Of a DNA stretch of 64,000 nt, positions 43,943-52,380 are shown piece by piece. The position numbers were made by a program, and so were the translations under genes. Below the pieces are notes generated by a model. The model saw only the letters and a list, made by a program, of their open reading frames with translations, had not been told where the DNA came from and did no database searches. Source of the stretch: Tricholoma matsutake (taxonomy: Eukaryota; Basidiomycota; Agaricomycetes; Agaricales; Tricholomataceae); assembly GCA_026075535.2 (NCBI GenBank), contig AP026541.1, positions 11,842,001 through 11,906,000 of the forward strand, written 5' to 3'. Positions within the stretch are counted from its first letter, which is position 1, and each line of letters starts with the position of its first letter.

Positions 43943-45448
43943 TTATTCAGCTGCTCCCAGCCAAAGTTCAGGACTTACTTGGGGGGCCTGCTGGGATGAT
44001 GCCGGTGTCGATGGAGTACAACCTGGGAATACTGGATGAATGCAGCTGGGTAACGAAAGGCGGATGGTGCGCTGAGGAACATTTTGGGGAGAGCCAGGGG
44101 GGGAATGGACCTCATCTGAATCTCTCTGTGTCAATATTGAACTATGAGAAGATCCAGGCAAGGACAATGTCGGGGTGACATGATCCAGCACAGGTTCGAT
44201 ATAGGCCATAGAGACATCGAGCTCCATGTCACTACCTTCAGTCACCTCAGTAAACCAGAAGTGTGCACTGTCTGCATCTGGCATGTCAACACTGGCAGGG
44301 ATCTCAAGAGTGTCCACCATTTGTAATTGTGATGGCAGTGTTGCCGAATGATTAGGACTGCCAGGAATATAAAAAGTGTCTGGGTCAATGGTATGGGTAT
44401 GTAGCACCATTGGGGCTCCAAAATCAACTCCAGAACAATCTGTGCCTGGCAAGTCAGGAATATGAAACATGTTCATGTCATTGTGTGCCAGGGATGATGT
44501 CAAATGAGCAGTTGTGCTCGCCACTGGTGACTCAGGACTACCAGTAATATAAAACACATCGGTGGCTGGCGAGTCAGGAATATGCATGTCTAGGTCATGG
44601 TGTGCCGGCGATAGTGTCAAATGAACAGTGGTGCTTGCCACCAGCTCAGGACTACCAGGAATATAAAATGCATTGGCGGCTGGTGAGTCAGGAATATGAA
44701 ACATGTCTAGGTCATGGTGTGCCAGCAATAATGTCAAATGAGCAGTGGTGCTCACCACCGGCTCAGGACTACCAGGAATATAAAACACATTGGCGGCCAG
44801 CAAGTCAGGAATATGAAACATGTCATGGTCATGGTGTGCCGGCAATAATCTCAAATGAACAGTGCTGATTGCCACCGGTGAGTCAGGACTACCAGGAATA
44901 TAAAACGCATCGGCGGCCGGCAAGTCAGGAATATGAAAGAGATCTAGGTCATGGTGTGGCGGTGATGATGTCAAATGAATGGTGCTCGCTGTGGGTGAGT
45001 TGGGACTACCAGGAATGTGAAATGCATCCAAGTCAAAAGATTGGGAATTTTCAGTGGGTGGGGTTGCCAAATGGATAATATCTGCAGCTGCTTCAGAAAT
45101 ATCAAAAGCAAATGAGGAATGTATCGATGAACGTGGTATGGAGAAATGAAGAGTACCATCCACCGCTGGTGAATCAGGATGTTCAGGAATATGAAAAGTG
45201 GCCAGGTCCAGATTATCTATATACACCGCTGGTGAATCAGGACTACCAGGAATATCCAAGGTGTCGAGGTCCAGAGTGGGCATACTTGTTGGTGGCAAAT
45301 TTGGCAAGTTTACTGATGAGCTGCCTGAATATTCCATAAGATGCAAAAATTGATCAACAAACGCGGTCACATGAATTTTGAATATGGAAGTTGAAAATTT
45401 ATTGACGCTATCAACTGCATCCACCCTAAGTACAAACAGTTTTATCAT
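43943..45448 (-). CDS. Ser/Pro repeat protein with F(H/Y)IPGSP units (transposon cargo)
   Basis: Open for 501 codons; a likelier start is MEYSGSSSVNLPNLPPTS at 45337. The centre (about 44440-45010) consists of six or so direct units of roughly 41 residues (about 123 bp), each with MFHIPDSPAANAFYIPGSP and a HLTLSPAHHDLD spacer; ends are non-repetitive. No domain, signal peptide or membrane segment is evident. The remaining open frame in an otherwise stop-riddled region is notable. It lies inside the KDZ-type insertion, divergent from the Zn-cluster gene at 45447. Function unknown. Confidence 0.55.
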   Translation of the reverse strand: MIKLFVLRVDAVDSVNKFSTSIFKIHVTAFVDQFLHLMEYSGSSSVNLPNLPPTSMPTLDLDTLDIPGSPDSPAVYIDNLDLATFHIPEHPDSPAVDGTLHFSIPRSSIHSSFAFDISEAAADIIHLATPPTENSQSFDLDAFHIPGSPNSPTASTIHLTSSPPHHDLDLFHIPDLPAADAFYIPGSPDSPVAISTVHLRLLPAHHDHDMFHIPDLLAANVFYIPGSPEPVVSTTAHLTLLLAHHDLDMFHIPDSPAANAFYIPGSPELVASTTVHLTLSPAHHDLDMHIPDSPATDVFYITGSPESPVASTTAHLTSSLAHNDMNMFHIPDLPGTDCSGVDFGAPMVLHTHTIDPDTFYIPGSPNHSATLPSQLQMVDTLEIPASVDMPDADSAHFWFTEVTEGSDMELDVSMAYIEPVLDHVTPTLSLPGSSHSSILTQRDSDEVHSPPGSPQNVPQRTIRLSLPSCIHPVFPGCTPSTPASSQQAPQVSPELWLGAAE

Positions 45449-47245
45449 GTCTTCTCAGCACACCGAATCCATGGAGCGCACCCTCAATACATTTTTGGAT
45501 GGTACTCAGATGACCGTGGATTCGAAATCCATGTTGGGCAAGTTGGTGTGTGATTTTTATTATGACCTATGAATCTTTCTAAGAAGGCGTTGAAGTTGGA
45601 TTATAGGAAAAAGGTGTTGGCGAAGGAAGCGGCGATGATGCCATTCCTCAAACACGTGTTCAAAGTACTCCATCAGTGGGATAAGTCTGGCCCAGCGCCT
45701 TGGGAATCCATTGACCAGAGCATATATATTCGTCAACCTTTGCCCGTCGCTGCGCCAAGCAGCACTCTCCCGGCCATGCACGTTACGCTCCAAATCCCCA
45801 CCACAGCTACGCCACCCATTGTTGCTCCCAGTTCTGCAGCCACATCACTCATCGCCGTGTCCACACCCATTCCCACCACTGCGACGCCGGAGGCTCAGAC
45901 CAACCAAACAGAAGCAGCTGCAAGAGGCCAGAGCAAGGGCAAGGGCAAGGGCAAGGAAAAGACGGTCGTAGAACACCTGGCTCCACCTCAGTCAAAACGC
46001 TGAAAGGTGTTGCCACAGCTGGTGCCACCTGAAATGGAGGACAGCAACGTCACAAAAGAGCCACCATTCATCCATGCCAACCTGCCAATCATGACGGCCA
46101 CTCCTGCTCTACCTGAAGACGATATATGGAGGTCCATTGTGGAACGGCCTACTGATCTGTGCGACACCTGCAGTTTGAGGGGCCTGACAACCTGCCAAAC
46201 AACGGGCATCCAGATTGCTTGCGTGACGTGCCACAAGGGCAAGACGAAATGCTCATATACAGCATCACATACAGCACGGCAAGATGAATTGATAGTGGCA
46301 GGGGAGCTCAAGGGGAGAAAAAAGGTCGTTGGGAAGAAAAAGGTGAAGGCAGAGGAAAGTGAACGACCGAGAACGGCGCCGAAGAGAAAACGCCAGGCAG
46401 CAGACACCGCCGGTGAGTCAGATGAGTACATCCCCATCACGCCAGCCCCCATCCCCTCAACTTCATGCATCTCCGACCATATACCAACCCCAGAGCCTGT
46501 CCCGTCAACAAGCCTCACAATCCCCCAATCCATTGACACCACGCTTCCTGCACCACCACCACCAGGTTGTGTCACCCATCCCAATTGCATGCCCACTGTC
46601 GGTGGTTTACAACGGGAGCTCCAAGACCTCCACACGCTCGTATCGGTCTTGGCAGAAAATCAAGGGAAATTGGATAAGGAAAGCCTCATGTTGCGTGGAT
46701 ACATGGAAGTTTTGAACACGTTGAAGGAAAAGATGACAGTGAGCATTCTGGCATTGGAGGCTGAGATGGGTGAGTTGAGAGAAAAGGTGCTGGTGAGCAT
46801 TCCGGTGCTGGAGGCTGAGATGAGGGGGTTGAGGAATGGGATGGAGTTGGAGAAGATGAAGCAGGAGGTTTTCATGTTGCATGGTCAATTGGCAGTGACA
46901 AACAAGCGGCTGGCCGAATTGGAGAATGAGGGAAGCTTCGAGGAGGAATCAGAAGACAAAGATCCATGGAATGCAGATGCCATGGCGCCGTTGATGATCC
47001 ATCTCCCGAAGTCATCAATGTTCATCAATCCAGCCCATTTGCGTGAATCCATTCGCTCCCCACCGTCGCCTGTTCCCATTATTATGACCACAGCTACATC
47101 GGTGATCCCTGACACCAGTTCTTTCACCAACACAGCTGCAACTTCTACCTCCACAGATCCAACATCAACATACACTGCACAAATGTCCCCCCTCCCACCT
47201 GATACCACTGTCTCAATTCCAAAAACATCAACACCCCCAGCATAA
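45447..47245 (+). pseudogene. Zn-cluster/coiled-coil protein (transposon cargo), one in-frame stop
   Basis: Exon 1 45447-45545 (MSSQHTESMERTLNTFLDG), intron 45546-45583 (38 nt, GTGTGTG to TTCTAAG), exon 2 to 47245. In one frame: KKALKLDYRKKVLAKEAAMM, a Thr/Pro/Ala-rich part, a GKGKGKGKEK stretch, TGA at 46001-46003 (KR-stop-KVLPQ; CGA to TGA would fit), then a six-cysteine cluster C-x2-C-x7-C-x8-C-x2-C-x6-C (CDTC, ACVTCHKGKTKC), a basic KRKRQ stretch, and a coiled coil (about 46610-46930; heptads such as LEAEMGELREKVL). The cysteine spacing is like fungal binuclear zinc clusters but not identical, so a DNA-binding accessory protein is likely. Confidence 0.6.
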
Positions 47246-47399
47246 TTCTATGTTGTTTAAAAATCAACAATATTTTTTATACTACGGCTATTTGTGTGTA
47301 TATTTTGATCAATATATGCATAGTTGCTTCATTAATAGATGGAGTATAAGGTATATATTGAATTCATCATGCTGTAGGAATGTGGAAGGAGGCTACAAG

Positions 47400-48155
47400 G
47401 ATAGATACAACAAACGTACATTGAAGTGACCGATGCTGGTAGTGATAAAGTTGCCAGTGGCCATAAGCGTAACAGTGGAGCTAAGCAAATGACCGGCGCC
47501 GGTTACTGTATGAGCTAAGAAAATGTGTATGGGCCCATCCTAACATAATGCAGGGAAATGGGCCCATATGAATGATATGCCTGATGGAATGATTGGGTGG
47601 GCCCATGACAGTAAAAGGAAAACAGTATGGGCCCACATGACTTCAGTGCATCTCTTGGCGCCAGAAAACATAAAGTCAGTGCAGGCGATTCACATAGCTC
47701 TTAAAAGATTTGTATTGTAATAGCAGCAGTAATTCAAGTCCTGTACGCTATAGTTGGGGGGGCCCATACTGTTTTAAGTCGTCTATTTAGGAAAAGATAA
47801 AGTGGGCGCCGGTCATGCACATAGTTCTTAAAAGACTTGTATGCTAATCGCAGCCAGTGTGCACTAGAACATGGATAAACAAAGGAATGGTGACATGCTG
47901 TATGCTGTAGGAATGTGGGAGGATAAGGATATATGCAAAATCAGTACATTGTAGTGACTGGCGCCAGTAGTGAAAAGTGCCTGGCGCCAGGAGTGAAAAG
48001 GTGACCAGCACCAGTAGTGATAAAGTCGATGGTCCGAGAAAATGATGCCGAACTTCAGAAGGACAGGAAATTGTTGGCTTACTGGGAGGATGTGCAGAAT
48101 CAGGTTAGGGAGCACCTTGACACTTAACAAGTCGTCTATGTAGGAAAATTGGAGT
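47400..48155. repeat. fragments of KDZ ends and of the 30.9-kb ORF tail
   Basis: 47430-47690 repeats the left inverted repeat of the KDZ element (TGGGCCCA at 47528, 47560, 47600, 47630). 47720-47775 is a piece in the opposite orientation. 48035-48150 repeats 30892-30998, including the end of the ORF (QKDRKLLAYWEDVQNQV). Confidence 0.75.
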
Positions 48156-48369
48156 GAGGGAGGAGGCAGCGGTAGTCGGCATGTACTAGAATGAAACAAG
48201 AGAACCCCCCACTCGCTTAAAAGTGAGTGAGGGGGGTGGTGGCAGCCAGTGTCATATGTAGCACCTGTGGTCCACCCTGTGAGCAGTTGCTCACAGCAGC
48301 AGGTACAGGTGCTGGGTTGTCCATTGTTGGTGGGGGGGGGGGCTTGGCATCGTCCTGTCCTCGTCCCGT

Positions 48370-48560
48370 CTTTGTCCTCCTCCTCCTCCTCCTCCCTGTT
48401 GTCCTCCTCCTCCCTGTTGTCCTCCTCCTCCTCCCTGTTGTCCTCCTCCTCCTCCCTGTTGTCATCCCCCTCCCTGTTGTCATCCCCCTCCCTGTTGTCA
48501 TCCCCCTCCCTGTTGTCATCTTCTCTGCCATCCACCTCCCCACCATTGTTGTCTTCTCTG
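48370..48560 (-). repeat. CCTCCTCCCTGTTGTC minisatellite
   Basis: About ten degenerate units of 18-24 bp. The minus strand reads as acidic/basic DDNREGDDNREE-type repeats but all frames are open; coding is not supported. Confidence 0.75.
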
Positions 48561-49018
48561 CCATCCACCTCCCTGCTGTTGTTGTCATCTCTGCCATCCC
48601 CCTCCCTGTCGTTTGTCCTCCCCTGTTGCCATCCTTCTCCCCATCATCCCCATCCCCATTGCTCCCCATTCCCACCCTGTGAGCAGTTGCTCACAGCGGT
48701 GGTTGGGGGTGCTCCAGTGGTGGTGGTGCCATGTAACAGCTCCTGCATCTGGGAAGACCCACAATGGCTAGCTTCTTCAAGCACAGGAGCTGAAGACATC
48801 GGGGCTGGGATAGGGATCCACCCCATGAGCAGATGCTCATGGTGGTGTCATCATGGGCCTGTCATAACCATTGAGGTAGGCCAGGGAGCAACAGTTGTGC
48901 CCCCTGTTCCTGGCGACACAGGAGGGGTCCCACCCCACAAGCAGCTGCTCATGGGCATGGGTGTTGTCTCGTAGGGATTCACCCTGCAAGCAGATGCTCA
49001 CGGTGGCAGCATTAGTAC

Positions 49019-49070
49019 CTAAAAGGTTTGTTAGTAAAATGAAAATGAAATGAGAAAAGAAAAAACACAC
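49019..49070 (-). other. predicted mini-intron of the large hAT leader
   Basis: Minus strand GTGTGTTTTTTC, branch-like TTACTAACAAAC, acceptor CCTTTTAG; 52 nt; begins 4 nt after the 33-nt palindrome. Confidence 0.6.
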
Positions 49071-49074
49071 CTGT

Positions 49075-49107
49075 GGCCCAAGAGACGTCGATGACATCAC
49101 TTGGGCC
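49075..49107. repeat. 33-nt palindrome next to 5' splice site (large hAT)
   Basis: Arms GGCCCAAG and CTTGGGCC; inner positions mostly complementary with a few transitions. Confidence 0.75.
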
Positions 49108-49340
49108 TTTTTTTGTTTGGTTTCCCTCATCCTCATCGCCTCCCAGTCATCAGTCTTTGTTCCGGGGCATTTCTCATGCCCACCTTGTGTGTATGAGCCC
49201 CTCACATCCCATTTGGATGGGGAGGAGGGGTGGGCATGCATCGTTGTAAAAAGTAGTAGAAAACCTAAAAACAATAGAAAAAACCAATTAGTACTTGAAA
49301 AAGAATGAAAACAACAATAAAAATACTTAGTTTACATAGC

Positions 49341-49365
49341 GTTGAGGGGCCTCAGGCCCCTCAAC
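49341..49365. repeat. 25-nt perfect palindrome
   Basis: Arms GTTGAGGGGCCT and AGGCCCCTCAAC around one C; 7 nt upstream (sense) of a second predicted intron in the leader unit. Confidence 0.8.
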
Positions 49366-49908
49366 ATGAGTCGATGGTTGTCGATGTCCAAATACACATG
49401 CAATGTGGCACTCTTGCAGCCACATGGTTTGCCGTTGGCTCAGTGGCCTGTTGATGGAGCGGAATGGCGTTGGTGGCTGTTGATGGTGGTTGGAGGTGGT
49501 TGGGGTTGGAAGGAAGAGGTGGTGGTGGGCGGTGTTGATGGTGGTGGTGGTGGTGGTGGTGGTTGCATGCAGATCCCTAGTGGCAATATTGATCATCAGT
49601 GGTGCGGCAACGGTCCACAATGGTTGTGTTGACCACCAACACACCGTGGTCTTGGTAATCAATGGGTTGGCAATTCTAATACCGTAGTAACCATGCAGAA
49701 CCCATGACCCGAACCCATGGATTTTACCATACTTGTACCCATGTCATTCCTTACCAAGACTATATTAATATAATATTACTCATTTATTTAAATTTAATAG
49801 TAACCATCCATTCATCCACAGATATCACCCATGAAATATCCATATCCATATTGATCCATCCATATACGTATCCACGGATGGTCATCCATGGTAGTCCCTA
49901 TCTAGATC

Positions 49909-51671
49909 AAGGGGTGGCGGAATGGGAAAATCTGACATCCACGTCCCCTCCTTCCATATAGCAATTTAGGTCATGTGCACATGTTTTTCAAAGAACTATA
50001 TATCATAAATCTTGCATAAACTATGCATATGGCATGGTGATTGAACATGGAAGGATGTGGGAAGTAGCTATCCATCTCAGAAGTGGTTCACAGTGCACGA
50101 CAGCACTTTGAAGTAGTGCTACTAAGTACCTTTACAACTAGGGCACGACCAATTTTTCAGGGCAAAATCGTACATCATACATGCATGATGGTACTGAGAA
50201 TAGGCTAGTCAGTAAGTGAAAAATCTGTGAGGGTGAGGTTTACATACCCATTCAGTCTCGCATTTTGGCACTTTACACCACATAATGGTATCACCTTCCT
50301 TGATTTCTGCCTCACAACTGCCTCAGATACTTCTGAGCCACATATACATGCATTCAGATCAAATGTATGAGACTTTTGTATGCGCTTGCTGGTCTCTGTC
50401 CATGAGTCCATCTGGGAAGTTGTTGGAATTTGAATGGGTTTATTGAGACTCTGCTCTAGATGCTCAATTTGATGAGATGGCCCAGGAGATGGGATAGCAT
50501 CACTCTGAGTCATTTCTGGTGACTCCTGTGCAAGTTCCACACTGGGTGCAAAAGCTACCCACAGAGTGGCAGTAGTTTCTGATTGTGCAGGACTTAAGGG
50601 TCCTGGGAGGTTTTCTTCATCATCTATTGATTCCACATTAGACTCAGATTGATGATCGTAAGTGCCCAGGCCAACAGCGTCTGGTTTCCCTGTGCTGAGA
50701 AAGTCTTTGTCATTGTGGTTTGAGGTTGTAGAGAATAGGAACCAGTAAAAAATTATGCTATCAAGCAATTATTAGGTATTAACTGTCTATTGGGAACTTT
50801 GGTCAACATTGAATGCTTCTTAAGAGTGAAAAGAGTAATTACAGTGCTGAAATGGCAGCAAAAAGCCTAATTTGGGCACAGGTCAGTTTTTTTTTTCAGC
50901 CTCTGGCCGGACCCCCCCTACCCACAGTTTGGAATTTCTGTTCCACCACCCCCTTGTTCTGGATGGCCCTGACACTGGGCGCAAGGCACAATACTGCTGG
51001 AGAAGTACTGTGAAAGTACCCTGACAGTATTCCTAATATTGTCAACAGACTTTGCCAGAAGTATTTTGACAGTATTAAGAATACTTCTACAATACTGACA
51101 TGATACCTCCCCAGACATATCTTGCTGTGCAGCCAGTGTGAACTGGCACTGTAAATTATGAAACTGGATATTGTAGATCTGGTGCATAGCCAAATTGATA
51201 TGTGATGAATGTTTGTTAAAGCACACCATGCTCAAACCTGTGGCAGTTGGCAACCATGCTAGATGTCCTGTTAACCTAGACCTGGTTACCTAGTTAGAGT
51301 TAGATTTTGAGCCTCTGAGTCGATGTCAAGCAGCACATACCAGAGAGGCTGAGTTGATTGCTAGCCACATGCTCATTGCTTTTTCACTCATGCAGAACAG
51401 TGAATATCTCTGCTCTGATTACCCATTACTGAACCTCTCCTGGCAGAGGCTGCAGCTCACCAGATGTGGGTTCTTTCCCATCCTGACAGAGAGCACTGCA
51501 CCACATCCATATGTTACACTGGTCTCCAAGGTAGGTGGCAGAAATCCTGTTCTGCTCCAGCTGCAACCTTGAAATCAGGGTCAATCTACCCTGATTCCAT
51601 CCATACCACAGTATCAGAGCCACATAGGTAAGCTACAGGGTATTGAATGATATGACCTATCAAAGGCATAC
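49909..51671. other. old repeat DNA with one recognisable relic
   Basis: CpG-poor, no intact gene apart from the cysteine-rich relic at 50205-50768. 50990-51110 has repeated AGTACTGTGAAAGTACC and GACAGTATT motifs able to fold back. Confidence 0.4.
50205..50768 (-). pseudogene. relic of a cysteine-rich transposon protein
   Basis: 187 open codons on the minus strand. The N-terminal part is acidic, Ser/Pro-rich; near the end LNACICGSEVSEAV is followed, after a frame change, by EGDTIMWCKVPKCETEW. The order CxCG, then C and KCETxW, resembles the PHD-like zinc module often found in transposon-associated proteins of Agaricomycetes, where HxxC should follow; here a possible splice site (GTATGTAAACC) comes next. 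Identification is by pattern memory only. Confidence 0.4.
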
Positions 51672-51921
51672 ATTGTATCTACACTGTCCAAGGTCTGGTC
51701 TGGTCCTGATCCAACCAAATTTTGGCAGACCTGGACCTGGACCTGCAGGGTACCAGGTCTGGACTGGGTCTGACTGGGTCCAATGTGCCAAAAGAAAATT
51801 TTTAAGAAAAAAAGTCCAGGTAACAGCTCAAAATATAATACCTAAGTCTATTGAACATTATTAACTACATATTAAAAATTAAGAAAGTGGGGTGAGCCCA
51901 GCTCCAACAGTAGAAATGGGA

Positions 51922-51933
51922 GGGTTTATATAC
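51922..51933 (+). promoter_or_regulatory. TATA-like box of element (e)
   Basis: GGGTTTATATAC on the sense strand, conserved with elements (a) and (d). Confidence 0.42.
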
Positions 51934-52019
51934 CCCTGGGATGCACATGGACAATTTGGCCTATAGTAATCACATCTTCATTGATTGTTGACATGTTGTT
52001 TACATATATTTGTAATCAC

Positions 52020-52260
52020 TTTGTGCCCTCAATGCACTCGCAAATGCAAGGTGGGGGTTGTTCCTCATTTCTTTCCCTCAGGATGACCGCTGCATCACGA
52101 CCTCCACCCTCTCTTGCTTGCAAATGCAAGGTGGGAGTAGTCCTCTTGTTTCATTTGGGATGACTGCCACACCATGACCTCCATCCTCTCACTCACTAAT
52201 GCAAGGTGGGGGCTGTTCTTTTGTCACAACAACTACTGCCTCTCACTTGCATGAGGAGGG
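52020..52260 (+). repeat. tandem hairpin units of element (e)
   Basis: Three units of about 78 bp, each with CTTGCAAATGCAAGGTGGG and a TTCTTTCCCTCAGGATGAC-like spacer. The GCAAATGC core is itself a small palindrome. Confidence 0.7.
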
Positions 52261-52289
52261 CCCCCAAGCCCCCTGGAGACCAAAAAAAG

Positions 52290-52322
52290 GGCCCAAGAAA
52301 TGTTGTCAACATTTCTTGGGCC
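52290..52322. repeat. 33-nt perfect palindrome next to 5' splice site (element e)
   Basis: Two 16-nt arms (starting GGCCCAAGAAATG) around a single T: no mismatch. It is the best-preserved of the four equivalents. Confidence 0.88.
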
Positions 52323-52326
52323 ATAT

Positions 52327-52380
52327 GTAAGTTTTTTCCTCTTTCTCTTTTCATTTATTGTTGCTAATTAATGTTACTAG
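52327..52380 (+). other. predicted mini-intron of element (e)
   Basis: GTAAGTTTTTTCC, pyrimidine-rich, branch-like TTGCTAATTAATG, acceptor GTTACTAG; 54 nt; starts 4 nt after the palindrome. Confidence 0.62.

Larger units (their letters stand above)
48160..49380 (-). other. leader-like unit of the large hAT: hairpins, minisatellite, palindrome, introns
   Basis: On the minus strand, starting at 49365: a 25-nt perfect palindrome (49341-49365), a predicted intron (about 49267-49333, GTATTTTTATTG to TTGTTTTTAG), a reading frame with GGHEKCPGTKTDDWEAMRM, a 33-nt palindrome (49075-49107), a second intron (49019-49070), five GAGCAG-type hairpins (48984, 48938, 48825, 48678, 48278), and a minisatellite. 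It is on the same strand as the C-terminal transposase part and next to the right end of the element, so it is best read as the transposase promoter and leader. Confidence 0.6.
28419..49900 (-). mobile_element. 21.5-kb composite hAT transposon with nested KDZ element and inversion
   Basis: Left end TAGGGACTACCATGG (28419-28433), right end CCATGGTAGTCCCTA (49886-49900): a perfect 15-bp terminal inverted repeat. Flanks TCTGGATC (28411-28418) and TCTAGATC (49901-49908) match 7 of 8, as for a hAT duplication. Contents: the C-terminal end of a hAT transposase (minus, 28.7-29.15 kb), a KDZ-type insertion and cargo ORFs, the N-terminal and central parts of a hAT transposase (plus, 40.7-43.25 kb), more insertion DNA, and a leader-like unit (minus, 48.2-49.4 kb). 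C-terminus and leader share one strand; the middle is inverted. CpG decay has put stops in its genes. Confidence 0.75.

Noticed and set aside
44602..45078. Plus-strand ORFs with QDYQEYKTHWRP repeats
   Set aside because: Antisense image of the FHIPGSP tandem repeat; the minus frame is longer and covers the non-repetitive ends too.
46359..46715. 118-codon plus-strand ORF inside the Zn-cluster gene
   Set aside because: Lies in another frame of the better supported gene 45447-47245.
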